Source: Rhodanobacter thiooxydans | GTDB taxonomy: Bacteria > Pseudomonadota > Gammaproteobacteria > Xanthomonadales > Rhodanobacteraceae | Length of the DNA stretch: 64,000 bases | Assembly (NCBI RefSeq): GCF_030291135.1 | Contig: NZ_CP127409.1 | Location: 868,001 to 932,000, forward strand | Reading direction: 5' to 3' | Shown here: one piece after another, positions 26,383 to 36,277 of the stretch | Layout of the letters: each line of letters opens with the position of its first letter | Numbering within the stretch: position 1 is the first letter of the stretch | The notes under the pieces: model-generated | The model's input: only the letters and a program-made list of their open reading frames with translations | Told to the model about the DNA's origin: nothing | Databases searched by the model: none | Made by a program: the position numbers and the translations under genes

Positions 26383-27417
26383 TCAGCCGATATGCACGCG
26401 TTCGTCGCCCTGCGCAGGCACGATCTCGCCGATCACCGAGCTGGCCAGACCATGCTTCGCCAGCAGCGCGGAGGCGCCGGCCACCGCGTCGCGCGGCAGG
26501 ATCACGGTGAAGCCGACGCCGCAGTTGAACGTGCGCCACATTTCCTCGCGCGCCACGTTGCCTTCGCGCATCAGCCAGTCGAATACCGGCGGCAGCACGA
26601 TGGCGGACGCATCCAGCGCGATGCCGAGGCCGTCCGGTACCACACGGATGATGTTTTCCTTGAGGCCGCCGCCGGTGATGTGGGCCATGCCGTGGATCTG
26701 CTCCGGCTGCGCGCGGAGCAGATCCAGCATCGGCTTCACGTAGATCGTGGTCGGTGCCATCAGCGCGTCGACCAGCTTCACGCCGCCGAGGTCGAGGTCG
26801 AACGGGTTGCCGGCGCGATCGAGGATCTTGCGCACCAGCGAGTAGCCGTTCGAGTGCGGGCCGCTGGAGGCCACGCCGAGCACCACGTCGCCGGCCACGA
26901 TCGCCGCGCCGGTCAGCATCCGCGATTTCTCCACCGCGCCCACGGTGAAGCCGGCCAGGTCGTATTCGCCCGGCGGGTACATGTCCGGCATCTCGGCGGT
27001 CTCGCCGCCGATCAGCGCGCAGCCGGCCAGTTCGCAGCCGGTGGCGATGCCGCCGACCACGGCCGCGGCGGTGTCCACGTCCAGCTTGCCGGTGGCAAAG
27101 TAGTCGAGGAAGAACAGCGGCTCGGCGCCCTGCACCAGCACGTCGTTGACGCACATGCCGACCAGGTCGATGCCGATCGTGTCGTGGCGGTTCAGGATCT
27201 GCGCCAGCTTCAGCTTGGTGCCCACGCCGTCGGTGCCGGACACCAGTACCGGCTCCTTGTAGCGGCCGGAGAGGTCGAACAGGCCACCGAAGCCGCCCAG
27301 CCCGCCCATCACTTCGGGGCGGAGCGTGCGCTTGACCAGCGGCTTGATGCGTTCGACCAGCGCATTGCCGGCGTCGATGTCGACGCCGGCGGCGCGGTAG
27401 GTGAGGGCGTCAGACAT
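26383..27417 (-). CDS. purM: phosphoribosylformylglycinamidine cyclo-ligase
   Basis: 344 aa, full length; AIR synthetase, fifth step of purine synthesis. Motifs: [45 protein letters not shown] and [14 protein letters not shown] at 27417 chosen by homology ([18 protein letters not shown]). It leads the purM-purN unit and is divergent from the DUF2066 gene, the order seen in Pseudomonas. Confidence 0.97.
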   Translation of the reverse strand: MSDALTYRAAGVDIDAGNALVERIKPLVKRTLRPEVMGGLGGFGGLFDLSGRYKEPVLVSGTDGVGTKLKLAQILNRHDTIGIDLVGMCVNDVLVQGAEPLFFLDYFATGKLDVDTAAAVVGGIATGCELAGCALIGGETAEMPDMYPPGEYDLAGFTVGAVEKSRMLTGAAIVAGDVVLGVASSGPHSNGYSLVRKILDRAGNPFDLDLGGVKLVDALMAPTTIYVKPMLDLLRAQPEQIHGMAHITGGGLKENIIRVVPDGLGIALDASAIVLPPVFDWLMREGNVAREEMWRTFNCGVGFTVILPRDAVAGASALLAKHGLASSVIGEIVPAQGDERVHIG

Positions 27418-27569
27418 GGCAGAAACCGGCGTGGGTGAAACGCGCAAGTTTACCAGCTTGTGGCGCTGTTGCCGGTCGGGCATGGCGGATAGGGTGACGG
27501 CTGCGATGGACGCTGGGGGCGCGATTGGGCAGACTTCCAGCGAGCTTCCCCCAGAAGATACCCACACCC

Positions 27570-28550
27570 ATGCGCCTGTTCCGTCTATTGATCGTTGCCC
27601 TGCTGCTGGTCTTTGCCGCGTTGCCTGCGTCGCACGCGCAGGTTGCCGGCTCGCCGTATTCGGTGGTCGTGCCGGTGGCCGACACCAGCGACGCCCAGCG
27701 CGACCAGGCGTTCGCCACCGCACTCGGCCAGGTGCTGACGCGCGTCGCCGGCGGGCAGGACCTGCGCAGCAACGCCGGTTATGCCGACGCGCTGGGCAAC
27801 GCGGCCTCGATGGTGCAGAAGTTCCAGTACCAGCGTGCCGCGACCGGGCTGGTGTTGAACGTGGAGTTCGAGCCGGGCTCGGTGCGCCGGCTGGTGGCGA
27901 AGCTGGGCGTGCAGAGCGCCGGCATCAAGCCGCCGGTGCTGCTGCTGGTGCAGGGAGGCGACGGCCACCTGCTCGACCAGTCGGCGCTGGCCAGCCTGGC
28001 CGCGACCGCCGGCGCGCGCGGCACCGGCGTGGTCTACCCCGACGGCAATCCACCCGATCCGGCCAGGGTGGCTGCTGCCGACCCGGCCGCGCTGGCGGCG
28101 GTCAACCGGCAATACCACACCGGCCTGGTGCTGCTCGGCAAGTTGCGCGACGGCGGCGCGGACTGGACGCTGATCTCCGGCGGCCAGGCGCAGCGCTGGA
28201 GCAGCCAGGGCGCGAGCGCCGATGCACTGCTTGGCGATGCCGGCAACGGCCTGGTCGAGCGCCTCGGCAAGCAGCTCAACGTGATCGGCGCGGGCCCCAG
28301 CGAGGGCAAGCTGTGGGTCAGCGGGCTGGCTTCGGCGATGGATTACGCGAGCCTGGTGGCGACCCTGCAGGACGATCCTTCGGTCAAGCAGGTGCAGACC
28401 CTGGGTGCGCAGAACGACGGCGTGCTGCTGTACATCAAGGCTTCCGTGCCGATCAGCGCGCTGGCCGCGAACCTTGCCGCCGGCGGCCACCTGCTGCTGC
28501 AGGGCGAGCCGCACCCGGGCGCGGATGCGAACCTGCGCTGGCTGAGGTGA
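27570..28550 (+). CDS. DUF2066 domain protein (periplasmic)
   Basis: 326 aa with a signal peptide ([20 protein letters not shown], cleavage after SHA). The DUF2066 domain has [20 protein letters not shown] and [17 protein letters not shown]; the C-terminal third resembles a weak beta-rich domain. Unknown function. Position between purM and a PerM-type permease is conserved in gammaproteobacteria. ATG at 27570 preferred over 27525 because it begins the signal peptide. The next gene starts 4 bp later. Confidence 0.88.
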   Translation: MRLFRLLIVALLLVFAALPASHAQVAGSPYSVVVPVADTSDAQRDQAFATALGQVLTRVAGGQDLRSNAGYADALGNAASMVQKFQYQRAATGLVLNVEFEPGSVRRLVAKLGVQSAGIKPPVLLLVQGGDGHLLDQSALASLAATAGARGTGVVYPDGNPPDPARVAAADPAALAAVNRQYHTGLVLLGKLRDGGADWTLISGGQAQRWSSQGASADALLGDAGNGLVERLGKQLNVIGAGPSEGKLWVSGLASAMDYASLVATLQDDPSVKQVQTLGAQNDGVLLYIKASVPISALAANLAAGGHLLLQGEPHPGADANLRWLR

Positions 28551-28554
28551 CTGG

Positions 28555-29730
28555 ATGAATCAGGACAAGGACATCTCGCGCCGCTGGCAGCTGTTCGCCA
28601 TCACCGCGGTCATCGTCTATCTGCTCTGGCTGCTGGCGCCGGTGCTGATGCCGTTCGCGGTGGCGGCGATGCTGGCCTACCTGGGCGATCCGCTGGCTGA
28701 CCGGCTGGAACGGCTGGGGCTGAACCGGATGTGGGCGGCCACCATCGTCTTCGTGGTGATCATGGTCGTGGTGGTCGGTGTGCTGCTGTTGCTGATTCCC
28801 CTGATCGCGCGCCAGGTCGAGAATCTGGTCAGCAACCTGCCGCGCTACGGCGACTGGGCGCAGAACACCTTGTGGCCGTGGCTGCAGGCGCGCCTGCACC
28901 TGGACCCGCACACCTTCGACAGCGACCGCCTGCTGGCTGCGATCAAGGCACACATCGGCTCGATCGGCGGCGTCGCCACGGCGGTGCTGGGCAAGGTGTC
29001 GCGCTCCGGGCTGGGCGTCGTGGCGTGGCTGGCCAACCTGGTGCTGATCCCGGTGGTGGCGTTCTACCTGCTGCGCGACTGGGACCGGATGGTGGCGAAG
29101 GTCGATGGCATGCTGCCGCGCTCGATCCAGCCCACCATTGCCTACCTGGCCAGCGAAGCGGACAAGATCCTGGGCGCGTTCGTGCGTGGCCAGCTGCTGG
29201 TGATGCTGGCGCTGGGCGTGTTCTACGGCGCGGGCCTAGGCGTGGTCGGGCTGACCGTGGGCCCGCTGATCGGCATGGTCGCCGGCCTGCTCAGCTTCGT
29301 GCCGTACCTGGGCTTCATCGTCGGCTTCGTCGCGGCGATCGTGGCCGTGCTGGTGCAATACGGCGACTGGGCGCACGTGCTGCTGGTATGCGGCGTGTTC
29401 GCGGTCGGCCAGTTGCTGGAAGGCTATGTGCTGGTACCCAAGCTGGTCGGCGACAAGATCGGCCTGCACCCGGTGGCGGTGATGTTCGCGGTACTGGCCG
29501 GCGGCTACCTGTTCGGCTTCCTCGGCGTGCTGCTGGCGCTGCCGGCGGCCTCGGTGATCATGGTGCTGCTGCGCTACCTGGTCGAGCGTTACCGCATGAG
29601 CGAGCTGTACAACGAGGCGGGGCCGGAGGATCCGGTGATCGCCGAGATGGGCGTCGCCGTGCATCACGATGGCGCGGTCGAGGCCGCGGTCGTCGGCACG
29701 CCACCGCCGGGTGATTCTTCCGCAGCATGA
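28555..29730 (+). CDS. AI-2E family transporter (PerM/UPF0118)
   Basis: 391-aa inner-membrane protein with seven to eight hydrophobic segments: a pair near the N-terminus (about 14-35, 60-85), then a cluster from about 150 to 345. The family includes TqsA and PerM and Na+/H+ antiporter-like proteins, so the substrate is open. Stop overlaps hda start by 4 bp (ATGA), the usual perM-hda pairing. Confidence 0.92.
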   Translation: MNQDKDISRRWQLFAITAVIVYLLWLLAPVLMPFAVAAMLAYLGDPLADRLERLGLNRMWAATIVFVVIMVVVVGVLLLLIPLIARQVENLVSNLPRYGDWAQNTLWPWLQARLHLDPHTFDSDRLLAAIKAHIGSIGGVATAVLGKVSRSGLGVVAWLANLVLIPVVAFYLLRDWDRMVAKVDGMLPRSIQPTIAYLASEADKILGAFVRGQLLVMLALGVFYGAGLGVVGLTVGPLIGMVAGLLSFVPYLGFIVGFVAAIVAVLVQYGDWAHVLLVCGVFAVGQLLEGYVLVPKLVGDKIGLHPVAVMFAVLAGGYLFGFLGVLLALPAASVIMVLLRYLVERYRMSELYNEAGPEDPVIAEMGVAVHHDGAVEAAVVGTPPPGDSSAA

Positions 29731-30425
29731 TTCCGCAGTTGCCGCTCGCGCTGCGCTGGCCGCGCCGGCAGCGTTTCGAACATTTCCACGCTGGCGCGAA
29801 TGCGCCGGCGCTGGCTGCGGTGCAGGCGCTGGCACTGCAGCCCGGTGTGCCGTGGGTTTACCTGCATGGCGCCAGCGGCAGCGGCCGCAGCCATCTGCTG
29901 ATGGCCGCATGCCAGGCGGCCAGCGCGGCCGAACGGCGTGTGCAGTATCTGCCGTTGGCGACGATCGCCGACCACGCCGCAGCCTTGCGCGGTGTCGCCG
30001 GCAGCGAACTGCTGGCGCTGGACGATCTGGGCGCCATCGCTGGCAACCGCGACGCCGAACACGCGCTGTTCGACCTCTACAACCGCGCCCGCGCCGAAGG
30101 CAGCGCCCTGCTGTTCGCGGCGGATGCCACGCCCACCCAGCTCGGCATCGGACTGCCCGACCTGCGCTCGCGCCTCGGTGCCTGCGCCCATTTCGCACTG
30201 AAGCCGCTCGACGACGACGAGCGCCGCGCCGTGCTGAAGGCGCAGGCCGCGTCGCGCGGCATCGAGCTGGACGACAGCGTGCTGGACTGGCTGTTCACCC
30301 GCTACGCGCGTGATCTCGGCGCGCTGCTCGACCTGCTCGACAAGCTGGACGTGGCCTCGCTGGCGGCGCAACGACGGATCACCATCCCGTTCCTGCGTGG
30401 GTTCCTGCGTGAAGCGGCACCCTGA
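29727..30425 (+). CDS. hda: DnaA regulatory inactivator Hda
   Basis: 232-aa AAA+ protein. The N-terminal QLPLAL (4-9) fits the beta-clamp-binding motif of Hda, and the P-loop GASGSGRS (48-55) has Arg in place of Lys as in E. coli Hda. With the clamp it stimulates DnaA-ATP hydrolysis after initiation. Lacks the DnaA domain IV. A symmetrical terminator follows immediately. Confidence 0.93.
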   Translation: MIPQLPLALRWPRRQRFEHFHAGANAPALAAVQALALQPGVPWVYLHGASGSGRSHLLMAACQAASAAERRVQYLPLATIADHAAALRGVAGSELLALDDLGAIAGNRDAEHALFDLYNRARAEGSALLFAADATPTQLGIGLPDLRSRLGACAHFALKPLDDDERRAVLKAQAASRGIELDDSVLDWLFTRYARDLGALLDLLDKLDVASLAAQRRITIPFLRGFLREAAP

Positions 30426-30461
30426 AACGACGAAGGCACCCATGGGCGCCTTCGTCGTTTC
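30424..30461. terminator. bidirectional terminator between hda and suhB
   Basis: 14-bp perfect stem GAAACGACGAAGGC/GCCTTCGTCGTTTC around a 10-base loop. A-rich on one arm and T-rich on the other, it suits both convergent genes. Confidence 0.85.
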
Positions 30462-30476
30462 AAGCGGGCGAACCAC

Positions 30477-31280
30477 TCAAGCCTTGAGCAACCCCGGCGT
30501 TGCCTGCTGCCCGATTGCGTCGACCATCGCCTTGGCCACGTTGAGGTTGCCCGCGACGATGTTGCCGCTGGCCGGGATGCCGTCGCGGCCGGCGAAGTCG
30601 CAGTAGCGGCCGCCCGCTTCGTGCACCAGCAGCACGCCGGCGGCCATGTCCCATGGCTTCAGGCCGATCTCGAAGTAGCCGTCGTAGCGGCCAGCGGCGA
30701 CATAGGCCAGGTCCAGCGCGGCGGAGCCGGAGCGGCGGATGTCCTCGGCCTGGCCGAGGATGGCGCGGGTCATGTCGAGCTGCGCGGCGAGGTGCTCGCG
30801 CTGGCGGAACGGGAAGCCGGTGGCGATCATCGCGCCGCCCAGGTTCTCGCGCTTGCTGACGCGCATGCGGCGGTCGTTGAGGTAGGCGCCGTCGCCCTTG
30901 CTGGCGGTGTACAGCTCGTCGCGCAGCGGGTCGAACACCACGGCGTGGATCGGCACGCCCTTTTCCAGCAGCGCGATGGACACGCTGAAGTGCGGGATGC
31001 CGCGCAGGTAATTGTGGGTGCCGTCCAGCGGGTCGATCACCCAGGTCAGCGGGCCCTTGCCGGTCGCGCCGCTTTCCTCGGCGAGGATGGCGTGGTCGGG
31101 GTAGGCGCGGCGCAGTTCCTTGATGATTTCCGCCTCGGCCAGCTTGTCGACTTCGGAGACGAAATCCATCTGCTGCTTCTCGACGATGTTGAGGCCGTCG
31201 ATGCGGTTCATGTAGCGCAGGATCACATTGCCTGCAGAACGCGCGGCGCGCGCCGCGATCGTGACGTGTGGTCGGGCCAT
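30477..31280 (-). CDS. suhB: inositol monophosphatase family protein SuhB
   Basis: 267 aa. Metal and substrate motifs: EESGA (about 68-72), WVIDPLDGTHNYLRGIPHF, and WDMAAGVLLVHEAGG near the C-terminus. Hydrolyses myo-inositol-1-phosphate; in E. coli SuhB also joins the rRNA antitermination complex. Convergent with hda across the terminator at 30424. Confidence 0.95.
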   Translation of the reverse strand: MARPHVTIAARAARSAGNVILRYMNRIDGLNIVEKQQMDFVSEVDKLAEAEIIKELRRAYPDHAILAEESGATGKGPLTWVIDPLDGTHNYLRGIPHFSVSIALLEKGVPIHAVVFDPLRDELYTASKGDGAYLNDRRMRVSKRENLGGAMIATGFPFRQREHLAAQLDMTRAILGQAEDIRRSGSAALDLAYVAAGRYDGYFEIGLKPWDMAAGVLLVHEAGGRYCDFAGRDGIPASGNIVAGNLNVAKAMVDAIGQQATPGLLKA

Positions 31281-31429
31281 GGGTATCGACTTTGGAAGAG
31301 AGCGGGGCTGCGGCCGGCGATTCTAGCAGACACGGCCATTCGGAGCAGGCGATGGCTGGTTACTGGTATGGCACGCGCTGTTTTTTTGGGGTGTATATGG
31401 GGGGACGATGTTTCATACTTGACGCGTCG

Positions 31430-31446
31430 GGCTCCCGCAGGGAGCC
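31430..31446 (+). other. short hairpin in the leader of the gene at 31463
   Basis: GGCTCCC-GCA-GGGAGCC, a 7-bp perfect stem ending 16 bp before the start codon. It could mark a leader structure near the ribosome site (AAGGGAA at 31451-31457) or be a remnant repeat. Confidence 0.35.
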
Positions 31447-31462
31447 ATTCAAGGGAACCTGC

Positions 31463-32020
31463 ATGACAGTTCGTCAGTTGATCGGCATCGGTTTGCGTCT
31501 GCTTGCAATGTGGCTTTGTCTGAACGCTTTTGTCGGGTACGGACTAGTTCTTGCCTCTGCGAACAATAGAGTTGACCACGGCTCATTTTCGCCAGCCGTT
31601 GTTGAGTTCATGGTGGTTATCGCCTTCGAACTGATGGCACTGGTCCTGTGGTTTTTCAGCAATCACATAGCCGGCGCGTTGTTGTCCGGGTTTTCAAAAG
31701 ATGTGGAAATTCGAATAAGGCCTTCCGATCTGGTCGTTGTCGGCTGCGTGCTGATGGGCCTCTGGTGGCTGAAGGACGCTACGCTGCCACTGCTCTCGCT
31801 GTGGCTCAGATCCATCTTTCTTTCTTCCACGACGACAGATCAGTCAACGCTGGAGATGATGAGTACGTCGATCCGGATCAACTGCGGTCTCTATCTGCTC
31901 CAGATAACCGTCGCGTTGGTCCTGATATACCGTTCGCGCCGGATCGCCAATTGGCTGTTGCAATATCCCAGGTTGTCTAGTGGCGAGACATACGAAGACA
32001 AAGAGCTGGGGGGGCCGTGA
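31463..32020 (+). CDS. hypothetical four-helix membrane protein
   Basis: 185 aa, no family recognised. Hydrophobic segments are at about 8-32, 45-70, 88-115 and 135-160, with a polar C-terminal tail (SGETYEDKELGGP). The start at 31463 is supported by AAGGGAACCTGC just upstream; the open frame extends farther but without a ribosome site. Codon use is visibly less GC-rich than in neighbours (frequent T/A third bases), suggesting later acquisition. Alone between suhB and trmJ. Function unknown; possibly DUF2975-like, not asserted. Confidence 0.65.
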   Translation: MTVRQLIGIGLRLLAMWLCLNAFVGYGLVLASANNRVDHGSFSPAVVEFMVVIAFELMALVLWFFSNHIAGALLSGFSKDVEIRIRPSDLVVVGCVLMGLWWLKDATLPLLSLWLRSIFLSSTTTDQSTLEMMSTSIRINCGLYLLQITVALVLIYRSRRIANWLLQYPRLSSGETYEDKELGGP

Positions 32021-32105
32021 GCGGGATTTTTACGAGTTGGCTTGAGCTGCCATGTTCCTGGGGGCGGATTACCCCTGTTGTCCTGTTCGACCTCACTTCA
32101 AGCAT

Positions 32106-32864
32106 ATGACCGATCTCCACGACCTCGCCGCCCGCATCCGCTACGTGCTGGTGCGCACCTCGCATCCGGGCAATATCGGCAGCGCGGCGCGGGCGATCCG
32201 CACGATGGGTTTCACCCGGCTGGAGCTGGTCGCGCCGCACCGCTTTCCCGACCCGGAGGCGAATGCGCTGGCCGCCGGCGCGGACACCGTGCTGGCCGAC
32301 GCGGGCATCCATGCCGAGCTGGTCGACGGCCTGGCCGGCAGCAGCCTGGCGCTGGGCCTGTCGGCGCGCCGGCGCGGCGTGAACCTGCCGGAGCTGTCCC
32401 CGCGCGAGGCGGCGCAGCAGGTGCTGGCCGCCGCCGCCCGCGGCGAGCAGGTGGCGCTGGTGTTCGGCAACGAGCGCACCGGGCTGGAGAACGAAGAGTT
32501 GGCGCGCTGCCACGCGATGGTGCGCATTCCCAGCGCGGACGATTTCAGCTCGCTCAACCTGTCGCAGGCGGTACAGGTGATGGCCTACGAGCTGCGCGTG
32601 GCGATGCTCGGCGACGCGCCGCCGGCGCCGCCGCCGGAACACGACGAGCCACCCGCCGACGCGGCGCAGATGGAGCAGTTCTATCGCCACCTGGCGCAGA
32701 CGCTGGACGACATCGACTTCCACAAGGGCCGCGAGCCGACCACGATCATGCTGCGCCTGCGCAAGCTGTTCCAGCGCGCGCAGCCGGACGAGCGCGAGCT
32801 GCGCGTGCTGCACGGCATCCTCGCCGATGCGCAGCGCATGGCAGGGCTGGCCAACGGCAAATAG
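32106..32864 (+). CDS. trmJ: tRNA (cytidine/uridine-2'-O)-methyltransferase TrmJ
   Basis: 252-aa SPOUT methyltransferase that 2'-O-methylates position 32 in several tRNAs. RTSHPGNIGSAARAIRTMG opens the family fold and VFGNERTGLENEELARC with SSLNLSQAVQVM forms the AdoMet trefoil knot. The C-terminal extension (about 170-245) fits TrmJ rather than TrmL. ATG at 32106 begins MTDLHDLAARIRYVLV; an in-frame ATG at 32052 is less likely. Confidence 0.94.
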   Translation: MTDLHDLAARIRYVLVRTSHPGNIGSAARAIRTMGFTRLELVAPHRFPDPEANALAAGADTVLADAGIHAELVDGLAGSSLALGLSARRRGVNLPELSPREAAQQVLAAAARGEQVALVFGNERTGLENEELARCHAMVRIPSADDFSSLNLSQAVQVMAYELRVAMLGDAPPAPPPEHDEPPADAAQMEQFYRHLAQTLDDIDFHKGREPTTIMLRLRKLFQRAQPDERELRVLHGILADAQRMAGLANGK

Positions 32865-32873
32865 CCGATTTCG

Positions 32874-32933
32874 GTAGGGCGGGCTGCTGCCCGCCGCCCA
32901 GGGTTCCAGCAACGGCGGGCACTGCCGCCCTAC
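32874..32933. repeat. GTAGGGCGG...CCGCCCTAC inverted repeat (repeat type C)
   Basis: 9-bp outer arms, GTAGGGCGG (32874-32882) and CCGCCCTAC (32925-32933), enclose an inner GGCTGCTGCCCGCC/CGGCGGGCACTGCC arrangement. Sits between convergent trmJ and the CorC-like gene, so could end both transcripts. A partial relative is near 48.34-48.40 kb. Confidence 0.6.
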
Positions 32934-32966
32934 GAAGCTGCCAGGCAGGGGGAGGAGTTATGACTT

Positions 32967-34289
32967 CTACTGCTCGTCGTCAGAAAGTTCCAGCGACGGC
33001 GCCGGCGTGACCAGCAGCTTGTCGATGCGCGCGCCGTCCAGGTCGACCACCTCGAAGCGGATGCCGTGCCAGGCGAACACTTCGCCGGTTTGCGGGATGT
33101 GGCCCAGGGCGGTCATCACCATGCCGGCGGCGGTGCGGTAGTCGTGCTCCTCCTCGCCGGGCAGTTCGCCGATCTGCAGCAGTTCGCGCAGGTCGTCGGT
33201 GGACAGGCTGCCGTCGATCAGCCAGCTGCCGTCGGCGCGCTGCATGATCGGGCTGTCCTCGTTGCTGCCGGCGTGGCCGATCTGGCTGGCGCCGACCACC
33301 GCTGCCAGCAGGTCGTTGACGGTGACCACGCCTTCGATGTCGCCGTACTCGTCGACCACCAGCGCCAGCGGCGTCTCGGCGTCGCGGAATTCTTCCAGCA
33401 GGTCCAGCGCGCGCGCGGTGGCCGGCACGAACAGCGGCTTGGCCAAGTGGCCGAACAGCTCCGGCGTGCCTTCGGCGAAGCTGCGCAGCAGGCGCTTGAC
33501 CTCGACCACGCCGACCACGTCGCTCTCGTTGCCGCGATACACCGGGTAGCACGAATACGGGGTCTCGCGCAGCACCTCGAAGTTCTCCTCGCGGGTTGCC
33601 GCGATGTCCAGCCAGGCGATGCGCATGCGTGGGGTCATCACGCTGTCCACCGTGCGGTCGCCCAGGCGCAGTACGCGGTTGACCATGTTGTGTTCGTCCG
33701 GGTCGAGCACGCCCTGTTCGGCGCTCTCGGCGACCAGCAGGCGGATTTCCTCCTCGGTGACCACGCCGCTGCCTTGCCCATCCACCCGCAGCAGGCGCAG
33801 CAGCTGGTTGCTCGACGCGTTCAGCAGCCACACGAACGGCGCGGTCAGCCGCGACAGCAGCAGCATCGGGATCGCCACGTACGACGACACCTTTTCCGGC
33901 GCCGCCAGCGCCAGCCGCTTGGGCACCAGTTCGCCGACCACGATCTGGATGAACGAGATCAGCGCGAAACCGAGCACGATGCCGATGATCCGCGCATACG
34001 GCAGCAGCCACGCCAGGTGCCCGCCTTGCAGGGCATTGGCAATATGGGCGCCCAGCGCATCGCCGGCCACTGCGCCGGTGATCAGCATCACCAAGGTGAT
34101 GCCGACCTGCACGGTGGACAGGAAGTGCTCCGGCGCCTCGGCGTGCCGCAGGGCCGTGGCGGCCTTGCGGCTGTTCCGCGCCATCTGCTTGAGGCGGCTC
34201 TTGCGCGAGGCCACCAGCGCCATCTCCGACAGCGCGAAGAAGCCGTTGCACAGGGCCAGCACGAGCACGAGCGCGATTTCGGTCAGCAT
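32967..34289 (-). CDS. hemolysin-family CorC-like protein (DUF21, CBS pair, CorC_HlyC)
   Basis: 440 aa. DUF21 (CNNM) membrane domain about 1-190 with ALCNGFFALSEMALVASRKSRL at its start; two CBS domains about 215-335 (TPRMRIAWLDI; VVDEYGDIEGVVTVNDLL); C-terminal CorC_HlyC domain about 350-430. Members are linked to Mg/Co efflux. The start at 34289 (MLTEIALVL) is chosen over an upstream ATG at 34385. It differs from the smaller CorC at 40594, which lacks DUF21. Confidence 0.93.
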   Translation of the reverse strand: MLTEIALVLVLALCNGFFALSEMALVASRKSRLKQMARNSRKAATALRHAEAPEHFLSTVQVGITLVMLITGAVAGDALGAHIANALQGGHLAWLLPYARIIGIVLGFALISFIQIVVGELVPKRLALAAPEKVSSYVAIPMLLLSRLTAPFVWLLNASSNQLLRLLRVDGQGSGVVTEEEIRLLVAESAEQGVLDPDEHNMVNRVLRLGDRTVDSVMTPRMRIAWLDIAATREENFEVLRETPYSCYPVYRGNESDVVGVVEVKRLLRSFAEGTPELFGHLAKPLFVPATARALDLLEEFRDAETPLALVVDEYGDIEGVVTVNDLLAAVVGASQIGHAGSNEDSPIMQRADGSWLIDGSLSTDDLRELLQIGELPGEEEHDYRTAAGMVMTALGHIPQTGEVFAWHGIRFEVVDLDGARIDKLLVTPAPSLELSDDEQ

Positions 34290-34426
34290 CGCGGCGATGA
34301 TGGGGGAGGGCGCATGGGCACAGTGTAAGGGCTGCGGGGCTTTCGCATCACCCCGGCAGGGCCGGGCATTGATGCAGGGCAGCACGACAGTCCTGTAACA
34401 TTCCGGTCATCCCGATCCCCTCAGGC

Positions 34427-35065
34427 ATGGCCCGCATGTTTTCACTGCAGACGATTTTCGGCAAAGGCGACAAGTTCTACGGCCTGCTCGAACAGAGCGC
34501 CGCCACCGTCAGCGAAAGCGCCAGGGCCCTGCACGAACTGCTGACCCAGCCCGACCGCGGCCCGGTGATGGCGGCATTCACCGCCACGCGCGCGCGCGAG
34601 AAGGCGCTGGCCGCGCAGATCAGCGAGGGGCTGGTGAACACCTTCGTCACCGCGCTCGACCGCGAGGACATCGAGGCGCTGAATTCGGCGCTGTACAAGA
34701 TTCCCAAGACCATCGAGAAGTTCGCCGAGCGTTACGAGATCGTGGCCGATCGCCTGGCCGGGGTGGAATTCGCCCAGCGCACGCTGGTGCTGCAGCGTTC
34801 CAGCGAGGTGGTCGCCGAAATGATCGGCGAGCTGCGCCGCGGCCTGCGCATCGACCCGGTGAAGAAGCTGCAGGACCGCTTGCAGGCGCTGGAATCGGAA
34901 GGCGACCGCATGCTGCTGGCGCCGTACCGCACGCTGTACATGGAGGGCGGCGATGCGATGCGGGCGATGCTGGCGAAAGACCTGTTCGAGCTGATCGAAA
35001 AGGCCATCGACAAGTGCCGCGACGTCGGCAACATCGTCTATTCGATCGTGCTGAAGAACTCCTGA
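34427..35065 (+). CDS. PhoU-like phosphate transport regulator (DUF47/TIGR00153)
   Basis: 212-aa helical protein of the Pit accessory family (FGKGDKFYGLLEQSAATVSE opening; AIDKCRDVGNIVYSIVLKNS end). Almost always encoded just before a Pit phosphate transporter, as here (84-bp gap). It probably modulates Pit; the mechanism is not established. Start at 34427 (MARMFSLQTIF); 34436 is an alternative. Confidence 0.93.
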   Translation: MARMFSLQTIFGKGDKFYGLLEQSAATVSESARALHELLTQPDRGPVMAAFTATRAREKALAAQISEGLVNTFVTALDREDIEALNSALYKIPKTIEKFAERYEIVADRLAGVEFAQRTLVLQRSSEVVAEMIGELRRGLRIDPVKKLQDRLQALESEGDRMLLAPYRTLYMEGGDAMRAMLAKDLFELIEKAIDKCRDVGNIVYSIVLKNS

Positions 35066-35149
35066 GGCCACGCCCGTGACCCTGCGCATTCCGCACTGCC
35101 CGGCGGCGCCGGCACCGAGCGTCCGCCCGTCCCTGGCCGGGGGCCGCGC

Positions 35150-36262
35150 ATGAGCATCGTCATCGCGGTGGTGGTGATCGCGCTGGTCTTCACCTACATC
35201 AACGGTTTCCACGACACCGCCAACTCGATCGCCACGGTGGTGGCAACCAAGGTGCTCACCCCGGGCCAGGCGGTGCTGCTGGCGGCGGGCACCAACCTGG
35301 CCGGTGCGTTCATGGGCACCGCGGTGGCGGCCACCATCGCTTCCGGGCTGATCAACGCCGGGGTGATCGAGATGAGCTCGCAGCTGCTGATCTGCGCACT
35401 GCTGGCGGCGATCGTGTGGAACCTGATCACCTGGTGGCTGGGCCTGCCGTCCAGCTCCAGCCACGCACTGGTCGGTTCGCTGGTGGGCGCGGCGCTGGCC
35501 GCCGCGGACAACAACTTCGCCTCGGTGATCTGGGTCGAGGGCAGCTGGCTGAAGGGCCACGGCGTGATCCCGAAAGTGATCATCCCGATGGTGCTGTCGC
35601 CGCTGGCCGGCTTCATCATCGGCTTCGCGCTGATGGGGGCGCTGTACGCGCTGCTGGCATGGTTCGCCAACCGGCGGGGTTGGTCGCGGCGGTTCGGGCG
35701 CACCCCGTTCGTCAACGCGTTCTTCGGCAAGGCGCAGATCGTCTCGGCCAGCGCGATGGGCGTGGCGCACGGCATGAACGACGCGCAGAAGAGCATGGGC
35801 ATCATCGCGCTGGCGCTGGCTGGCGCCACTGCGGCGCACCAGTTCGACCACCTGCCGGTATGGCTGGGTTTCCTGCGCGTCGAAGGCAATCCCGCCGGCG
35901 GTTTCGAGATTCCGGTGTGGGTGAAGGTGGTTTCCGCGCTGACCATGGCTGCCGGTACCGCCGGTGGCGGCTGGCGCATCATCAAGACGCTCGGCCACAA
36001 GATGGTCAAGCTGCATCCGATCAATGGCTTCGCCGCTGAAACCAGCTCCGCCGCCGTGATCCTGGTGGCATCGGTGTTCGGCATTCCCGTGTCGACCACC
36101 CACAACGTGTCCGCCTCGATCATGGGTGTGGGCGCGGCCAAGCGCTTCAACGCGATCCGCTGGTCGGTGGTCGAGCGCATGGTGTGGGCTTGGATCCTGA
36201 CCCTGCCGGTCACCGCGCTGCTGGCTTATGGCTTGGTGGTGGCGTTCCGTCTGCTGTTCTGA
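35150..36262 (+). CDS. pit: inorganic phosphate transporter, PiT family
   Basis: 370-aa inner-membrane metal-phosphate:H+ symporter. The two PiT repeats are clear: NGFHDTANSIATVVATKVL near the N-terminus and VAHGMNDAQKSMGIIALAL in the second half, plus SSSSHALVGSLVG and VSTTHNVSASIMGVG. Low-affinity phosphate uptake with the PhoU-like partner upstream. Gene symbol is family-level. Confidence 0.95.
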   Translation: MSIVIAVVVIALVFTYINGFHDTANSIATVVATKVLTPGQAVLLAAGTNLAGAFMGTAVAATIASGLINAGVIEMSSQLLICALLAAIVWNLITWWLGLPSSSSHALVGSLVGAALAAADNNFASVIWVEGSWLKGHGVIPKVIIPMVLSPLAGFIIGFALMGALYALLAWFANRRGWSRRFGRTPFVNAFFGKAQIVSASAMGVAHGMNDAQKSMGIIALALAGATAAHQFDHLPVWLGFLRVEGNPAGGFEIPVWVKVVSALTMAAGTAGGGWRIIKTLGHKMVKLHPINGFAAETSSAAVILVASVFGIPVSTTHNVSASIMGVGAAKRFNAIRWSVVERMVWAWILTLPVTALLAYGLVVAFRLLF

Positions 36263-36277
36263 CGGGGCGGGACGCGG

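Noticed and set aside
32874-32933. Possible CRISPR or attachment site
   Set aside because: It is a single inverted repeat without direct-repeat spacing, integrase or tRNA nearby; better seen as a terminator-like repeat.
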